A stretch of DNA of 64,000 nt from Arthrobacter sp. 35W (GTDB taxonomy: Bacteria > Actinomycetota > Actinomycetes > Actinomycetales > Micrococcaceae). Shown here in pieces: positions 59,671 through 64,000 of this stretch. A model generated the notes under the pieces. That model was not told the DNA's origin. It worked only from the letters and a program-made list of their open reading frames with translations, and ran no database searches. Positions within the stretch are counted from its first letter, which is position 1, and every line of letters starts with the position of its first letter. The stretch lies in assembly GCF_000482545.1 (NCBI RefSeq), contig NZ_KI519455.1, forward strand, positions 1,239,247-1,303,246, given 5' to 3'. Position numbers and translations under genes: made by a program.

Positions 59671-60660
59671 ATGGCTAGACGGCTCATTGACGGTTTTGAC
59701 GGAGTGCTCGCTGACCTTGACGGTGTCGTGTACACCGGATCGAAGGCGATCGACGGTGCCACCGATGCCCTCGACAGGCTTCAGGGGGAGGGCAAGAGCC
59801 TGGCCTACGTCACCAACAACGCGTCGCGCTCTTCCGAGGAGGTTGCCGCCCATCTGCGGGAACTAGGCGCACCTGCCACCGCTGGGCAGGTTTTCGGATC
59901 CGCGCTGGCCGGTGCAGAGCTGCTGGCCGGCGAGGTGGCCGCAGGCGCGGCAGTGCTCGTCGTCGGCAGCCAGGTTCTCGCGGACGCCGTCAGGGCGCAG
60001 GGGCTCGTCGTCGTTCCCAGCTCGGACAGCCGGCCAGACGCTGTCATTCAAGGGTTTTCCCCTGCCCTCGGCTGGAAGGATCTGGCAGAGGCCGCCTACG
60101 CAATCACAGCGGGTGCCACCTGGGTGGCGACGAATCTGGACATGACCCTTCCACAGGAACGGGGGTTTGCCCCCGGCAACGGATCACTGGTGGCAGCGGT
60201 TGCCTCTGCCACCGGCAAGTCGCCCCTGGTGGCAGGAAAACCAGAACCAGCCCTCTTTGAGACGGCGGCCCGCCACTGTGGCGTGGAGCGCGCCCTCGTC
60301 GTTGGCGACCGACTGGACACCGACATCCTGGGCGGGAATCGCGCGGGCATGGCTACTGTCCTCGTCCTCACGGGCGTGGACTCGGTCCAGACGGCCCTGG
60401 CCGCCCATTTGGACGAGCGTCCAAACTACATGGTCCGTTCCCTGGGCGGACTCTACGAGGAGTACCCCGAGATCACGGCCAACGAGGGAGCCTACACCTG
60501 TGGTGGCGCCGTGGCCCGGGTGTCGGGGTCGACGGTGAGCGTCAGCGGCCGTGAAGACGACCTTGACAGCTGGCGCGCTGCCTGTGCTGCCTGGTGGGCA
60601 GCACACCCGGACATGGCCCCTGAGGCTGCGCCGGAGATCGAGTTCGCGACGGCTGGATAG
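59671..60660 (+). CDS. HAD-IIA family sugar-phosphate phosphatase
   Basis: This 329-residue HAD phosphatase has motif I DLDGVVYTG near residue 15, motif II YVTNNASRS near 48, Lys motif GKPEP near 189 and motif IV VGDRLDTDILGG near 210, with the C2A cap typical of NagD/phosphoglycolate phosphatases. An extra C-terminal domain of about 70 residues follows. It probably removes phosphate from phosphoglycolate, glycerol phosphate or a sugar phosphate formed in the RuMP cycle. RBS AAGG precedes it. Confidence 0.78.
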   Translation: MARRLIDGFDGVLADLDGVVYTGSKAIDGATDALDRLQGEGKSLAYVTNNASRSSEEVAAHLRELGAPATAGQVFGSALAGAELLAGEVAAGAAVLVVGSQVLADAVRAQGLVVVPSSDSRPDAVIQGFSPALGWKDLAEAAYAITAGATWVATNLDMTLPQERGFAPGNGSLVAAVASATGKSPLVAGKPEPALFETAARHCGVERALVVGDRLDTDILGGNRAGMATVLVLTGVDSVQTALAAHLDERPNYMVRSLGGLYEEYPEITANEGAYTCGGAVARVSGSTVSVSGREDDLDSWRAACAAWWAAHPDMAPEAAPEIEFATAG

Positions 60661-60675
60661 GGGCCGGGTTCCCCA

Positions 60676-61419
60676 TCAGAACAGGAACGGGGCCAGCCCG
60701 GACGCCAGCTGCCGGGCCTCTTCCGCATGTTCACAGACGGTGTCGAACCGTTCAGAGGGGCCCGAGAGGCAGAGGGCTGCGCCCACAGACCCGTTGGGCC
60801 GTCTCACGGGAAGGGCCAGTCTGGCTGATCCCTGCTCCAACTCGTTGATCTCCGAGGCCTCGCCCTTAATCCGGATCTCCGCGAGCACCTCTTCCAGCCG
60901 CCGCTTGTCGACGATCGTGTGCTCCGTCAGCTTCATCAACGGCCCTTTCGGGAGAGCTGAGGCCGAATCGCCAAGCTCGGCGAGCATCAGTTTCCCTGCG
61001 GCGGACGCGTGCGGATACCGCAGCATTTCGGATGCTGATTGGAGCGGGTAGTCCGGATCCTCATCGGCAATTCTGAGGGCGGCGTTGCGGAACATGATCA
61101 GGTGCACGGCGAAACGGTTTCCACTCCTGAACGCGTCTATGACGGCGCGGGCGGCGGCGGGAACGGTTGGCGGGGCCGCAGCCGCAATCAGACCCGAAAT
61201 AGCATGTCCGAGTGCGAATCCACGCAGGTCGGAGGTGCGGGCCAGATACTCGTCCCCGACGAGTGCGTTCAGCACCCGGTAGGCGGTTGCCGGGGGCATC
61301 TGCAGAGCGTCGGAGACCTCTTTCGCCGTCGTCCCAGTGCCCAACCTGGCCACGACCTCCAAAATCCTGAGCGGGTTTGACGTGGTGCTGGGACCCCGGT
61401 TTTCGTACCTGTAGTTCAT
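60676..61419 (-). CDS. IclR family transcriptional regulator
   Basis: This 247-residue protein has an N-terminal winged helix (LRILEVVARLGTGTTAKEVS near residue 18, then PPATAYRVLNALV) and a C-terminal IclR effector domain (YPHASAAGKLMLAEL near 130). Its ATG overlaps the stop of the upstream permease gene, so it is co-expressed with it and may regulate it. Confidence 0.83.
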   Translation of the reverse strand: MNYRYENRGPSTTSNPLRILEVVARLGTGTTAKEVSDALQMPPATAYRVLNALVGDEYLARTSDLRGFALGHAISGLIAAAAPPTVPAAARAVIDAFRSGNRFAVHLIMFRNAALRIADEDPDYPLQSASEMLRYPHASAAGKLMLAELGDSASALPKGPLMKLTEHTIVDKRRLEEVLAEIRIKGEASEINELEQGSARLALPVRRPNGSVGAALCLSGPSERFDTVCEHAEEARQLASGLAPFLF

Positions 61420-62888
61420 GGAATCGGCTCGCCTTGAAACAGGTCCAATTGCCGAGTCTCATCGTAGATGCCCACGGACGCCAAACGCTCGGGCAACCGG
61501 AGGCGAAGGTACGTGGCGAAAATGACGCTGGCGAGGAGGACACCGCCGTAGATGAGTGTCTGCAGGTTGCCTGTGTGCAGCGATACCGCCGCAGCTGTCC
61601 AGAGCACCGCACCGAGGGCCAGGGAGGTTGCCGCCCCCAGTATCCAGCTGGCATAAGTGTCCTCTCCGATCCTGCGCAGGAAGAACGGCATGGATGCGCT
61701 GGCAAAGATATAGGACCCAAGGTAGCCATACGCGCCCAGCGTGAAGAGGTTCGCGAGGCCCTGCACAGGGCTGGTGCCGGAGATGACCATCACGATGGGA
61801 ACCAGGGCAACAACAGGCATCACGGCCAGGATCGCCGTCGAAGGTGTCCCAAAGGCGGGATGTGTCCGGCCGACAGTTCGTGGGGCAACGCCTTCCCTGC
61901 CCATGCAGAAGAATATCCGGGCAAGGGCGTTGACAGATGCAATCGCGCACGCAAACCACGACGCTGCGATTCCCAGGTCAAGGACTGCGGCGAACATGGG
62001 GGATGTCTGGGAAAACAGGTCAGACAACGGTGTTGAGCTCCCCGTTATGTCCAACGGCGCCTCTTTGAGGGCTACGTCCTGGGCGGTCGCGGCAAGAAGA
62101 TAGAGCACGCCCGCGAGGATGGGAGTCCACGTGATGGCCCGTGGAACGCTGACGAAGGGTTTCTGCGCCTCGCCTCCCAGCGTGGTTGGGCTTTCGAAGC
62201 CGACAAAGGCGCTGATGGCCACGACGATTCCGATCGATAACAAATCAAAATCTCCGTTCCAGGCAAACACGCTGCCGAGGCCCACCGTCGGCGGGTTGAC
62301 GGCGAAGTAGACGATCATCAGGACGGCGAGGATTCCAATTGAAATGGATTCCATCAGCAGCGTGGACCACGCGGATACCCGGATCCCCCTGATCATGAGG
62401 AAACAGGCGGCACCCGCGGCAGCAAGAATGACGAGGACCGTGAAAATCCTGGGATCCGCGAAGGCGACGCCCAGATTGATCAACAGCTGAACGACATAGG
62501 TGCCAACCGCCAGCAGACTGGCCATGGCCACCAGGCCGTACCCAAAGATGGCCGACCAGCCGGCGGTAATTGCTGTCCGTTGGCCAAGTCCCTTGGCTGT
62601 GTAGCTGTAGAGGCCGCTGACGGCCGCCATGCGCTTGGCCATCGGTCGCAGGCAGAAGGAAACAAGGATCACGACCGCCATGGCTGCGCCGAATGTCAGC
62701 GCAAGGTTCGGCCTGGCGGATCCCAAGACAAGTCCCGGAAAGATCAGGGCCGGAATGACGGACATGGCACCGGCGGGCGCCACGTTGGCTACTGCCTGCG
62801 CGACGACCGGCAAGAAGGAAAGCTTCCGGCGGCGAAGGCCCTCCACCGGAGAGTGGGGGGTGATGAAGCGATCACCGTGGGCAGACAC
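61416..62888 (-). CDS. APC family permease
   Basis: This protein of about 490 residues has 12 hydrophobic segments. APC-type features are FLPVVAQAVANVAPAGAM near residue 28 and GFESPTTLGGEAQKPFVSVP near 233. The GTG at 62888 with GGAGGG about 13 bases upstream is the likely start; an ATG at 62948 lacks a ribosome site. It is coupled to the IclR gene and lies beside methylamine oxidase 2, so it may import an amine or amino acid. Confidence 0.78.
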   Translation of the reverse strand: MSAHGDRFITPHSPVEGLRRRKLSFLPVVAQAVANVAPAGAMSVIPALIFPGLVLGSARPNLALTFGAAMAVVILVSFCLRPMAKRMAAVSGLYSYTAKGLGQRTAITAGWSAIFGYGLVAMASLLAVGTYVVQLLINLGVAFADPRIFTVLVILAAAGAACFLMIRGIRVSAWSTLLMESISIGILAVLMIVYFAVNPPTVGLGSVFAWNGDFDLLSIGIVVAISAFVGFESPTTLGGEAQKPFVSVPRAITWTPILAGVLYLLAATAQDVALKEAPLDITGSSTPLSDLFSQTSPMFAAVLDLGIAASWFACAIASVNALARIFFCMGREGVAPRTVGRTHPAFGTPSTAILAVMPVVALVPIVMVISGTSPVQGLANLFTLGAYGYLGSYIFASASMPFFLRRIGEDTYASWILGAATSLALGAVLWTAAAVSLHTGNLQTLIYGGVLLASVIFATYLRLRLPERLASVGIYDETRQLDLFQGEPIP

Positions 62889-63133
62889 TGCGTACCAACT
62901 TTCCCTCCGGTGGGCAGGCTCGCCTTGCTTATGAGTGACGCAAGTCATCGACCCGAAGTGCCAAACATTAGCATTCCCGCGGCCGGCGGCGGCATCCGTG
63001 AACATGTTTCCGAATGTTTCCAACATGTTAACTGCAATGGGAAAATACGGCGCCGAATTTCTCACGGAAATTTTCAAGAAGCGCTCGCCTAAATGAATTC
63101 GCTGACGTAATTTGGTTACATGAAAGGGATGCA

Positions 63134-63199
63134 TGTGATCGGCATCACGTCAGCAGAACTCGGGGACGAGCCCTGCTGACCCTCTAGAAATAGAGGATG
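63134..63199 (+). promoter_or_regulatory. amine-regulon promoter module, methylamine oxidase 2
   Basis: CRP/GlxR-like TGTGATCGGCATCACG at 63134, then CCTCTAGAAATAGAGG at 63181, then GGTTGCGGACGATCCCC. The same layout precedes cupin-tmm, cupin-dmm and methylamine oxidase 1. The leader from here to the ATG is about 320 bases and contains no recognised gene; GC-rich self-complementary parts occur near 63215-63265. Confidence 0.72.
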
Positions 63200-63518
63200 T
63201 TGAGGTTGCGGACGATCCCCCTGGGACCCACACCCGGGGTTGCCAAGGGGATTTCCAGCGAATTTTCATATGCACCAAAATTGAGCAGTTCCGACAAAGA
63301 TGAGAATTCCTGGAAATCCAAAGCCCCTTTGTCTTATTGGTCCCGCAACAGCAATGCCGCCCGCCGGACCGAGCACGAGATCCCAGGCTGGGCGTGTGTA
63401 GTGCAGCAACCCTTCTGCCTACTCCGTGGCGCCGCGATCCGCTTCTTCAAAGCCGGTTTCCGGAACACTTCGGCTGCCAGGCCAAAGTCACCCCGAATAA
63501 AGAACTAAGGAGTAAACC

Positions 63519-64000
63519 ATGACGATCAATACTGAAACCCACACCGTGGTAGGGACAGCACACCCCCTGGATCCGCTCTCCCGCGCCGAGATCTCCCGGG
63601 CGGCCGCGATCCTTAAGGACGGCCCGGCCGCGGCGGAGTCCTTCCGCTTCATCAGCGTGGAGCTGCGCGAGCCCGAGAAGGAGTTGCTGCGCACCGGTGC
63701 CGCGACGGCGCGTGAAGCAGACGCCGTGCTGGTCAACCGTGCCGAGGGACGCGCCTATGAGGCCGTCGTCGATCTTGATGCGGGCCTCGTGTCGAAGTGG
63801 ACGCAACTGGCCGCGAACGTCCACCCGCCCTTTATGCTGGACGAGTTTGCCGAGGGTGAAGCGACCTGCCGGCAGAACCCCGAGGTCCAGGCGGCCCTGG
63901 CCAAGCGGGGCATCACGGATATGGACCTGGTCTGTTTCGAACCGTGGTCCGTGGGCTACTTCGGTGAAGACAACGAGGGCCGGCGCCTGATGCGCGCCCT
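63519..64000 (+). CDS. copper methylamine oxidase, copy 2 (partial at window edge)
   Basis: The first 160 residues are identical to the copy at 24653-26590, and only one silent base difference was seen over this stretch. The identity starts about 20 bases before the ATG (from 63499) and stops abruptly upstream. The catalytic part lies beyond the window. Two near-identical methylamine oxidase genes are known from Arthrobacter P1 (maoxI and maoxII). It is oriented opposite to copy 1. Confidence 0.9.
   Translation, partial: MTINTETHTVVGTAHPLDPLSRAEISRAAAILKDGPAAAESFRFISVELREPEKELLRTGAATAREADAVLVNRAEGRAYEAVVDLDAGLVSKWTQLAANVHPPFMLDEFAEGEATCRQNPEVQAALAKRGITDMDLVCFEPWSVGYFGEDNEGRRLMRA

Noticed and set aside
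63197..63508. Open frame of about 100 codons in the leader of methylamine oxidase 2
   Set aside because: No ribosome site, no resemblance to known proteins and a codon pattern unlike neighbours; it is more likely an untranslated leader.

Overview
The window is high-GC, densely packed DNA from an actinobacterium, most likely an Arthrobacter or close relative. The zwf-opcA pair, long Micrococcales-type enzymes, a GlxR/CRP-type operator family and many GTG starts fit this. Two near-identical copper methylamine oxidase genes beside ribulose monophosphate (RuMP) genes recall the facultative methylotroph Arthrobacter P1. No rRNA, tRNA or CRISPR was recognised.

Bases 1-24600 are mostly housekeeping and accessory genes. 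They comprise a lactate-utilisation operon (lutABC), a divergent MFS exporter/MarR pair, a DinB protein, and a zinc ABC system (aztABC plus two AztD-type chaperones) with two Zur-like boxes. Then come a CpdA-like phosphodiesterase overlapping a Stealth sugar-phosphotransferase, a BBE-like flavoprotein with a MarR gene, and a SipW-dependent secreted protein with a signal peptidase fused to its own cargo domain. A TetR / flavin amine oxidase / Usp / APC permease block for polyamine catabolism and a DUF5134 membrane protein follow. A 67-bp palindromic element occurs three times between 3 and 11 kb.

Bases 24600-48400 carry methylated-amine catabolism. Features are a copper methylamine oxidase, a cupin-dmmA-reductase-DUF3445 operon (dimethylamine monooxygenase type), an APC permease, an IS21 remnant, a GntR/cache pair, an NCS1 permease, a TetR gene, and a second operon with an identical cupin, a decayed dmmA and trimethylamine monooxygenase (tmm). 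A second methylamine oxidase copy runs off the right edge in the opposite orientation. Four of these transcription units share a promoter/leader module: a GTGA-N6-TCAC box followed by a CCTCTAGAAATAGAGG-type hairpin.

Bases 36000-41900 and 49900-60700 hold an almost complete RuMP cycle: hxlB, hxlA, zwf, opcA, gnd; tkt, tal, rpe, rpiB, fba; pfkA, a long-form gap and a HAD phosphatase. The promoter regions of hxlB and tkt share a 43-bp element (40 of 43 identical) at nearly the same distance from similar GTG starts, so the two operons are probably co-regulated; the divergent LuxR-type gene beside tkt is the nearest candidate regulator. The inferred route is trimethylamine to TMAO (Tmm), TMAO to dimethylamine (no recognised enzyme here), dimethylamine to methylamine (Dmm), and methylamine to formaldehyde (amine oxidase). 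Formaldehyde is then fixed by HxlA/HxlB, with ribulose 5-phosphate regenerated by the tkt operon or carbon oxidised through Zwf/Gnd. Glucose-6-phosphate isomerase and a TMAO demethylase are not seen in the window.
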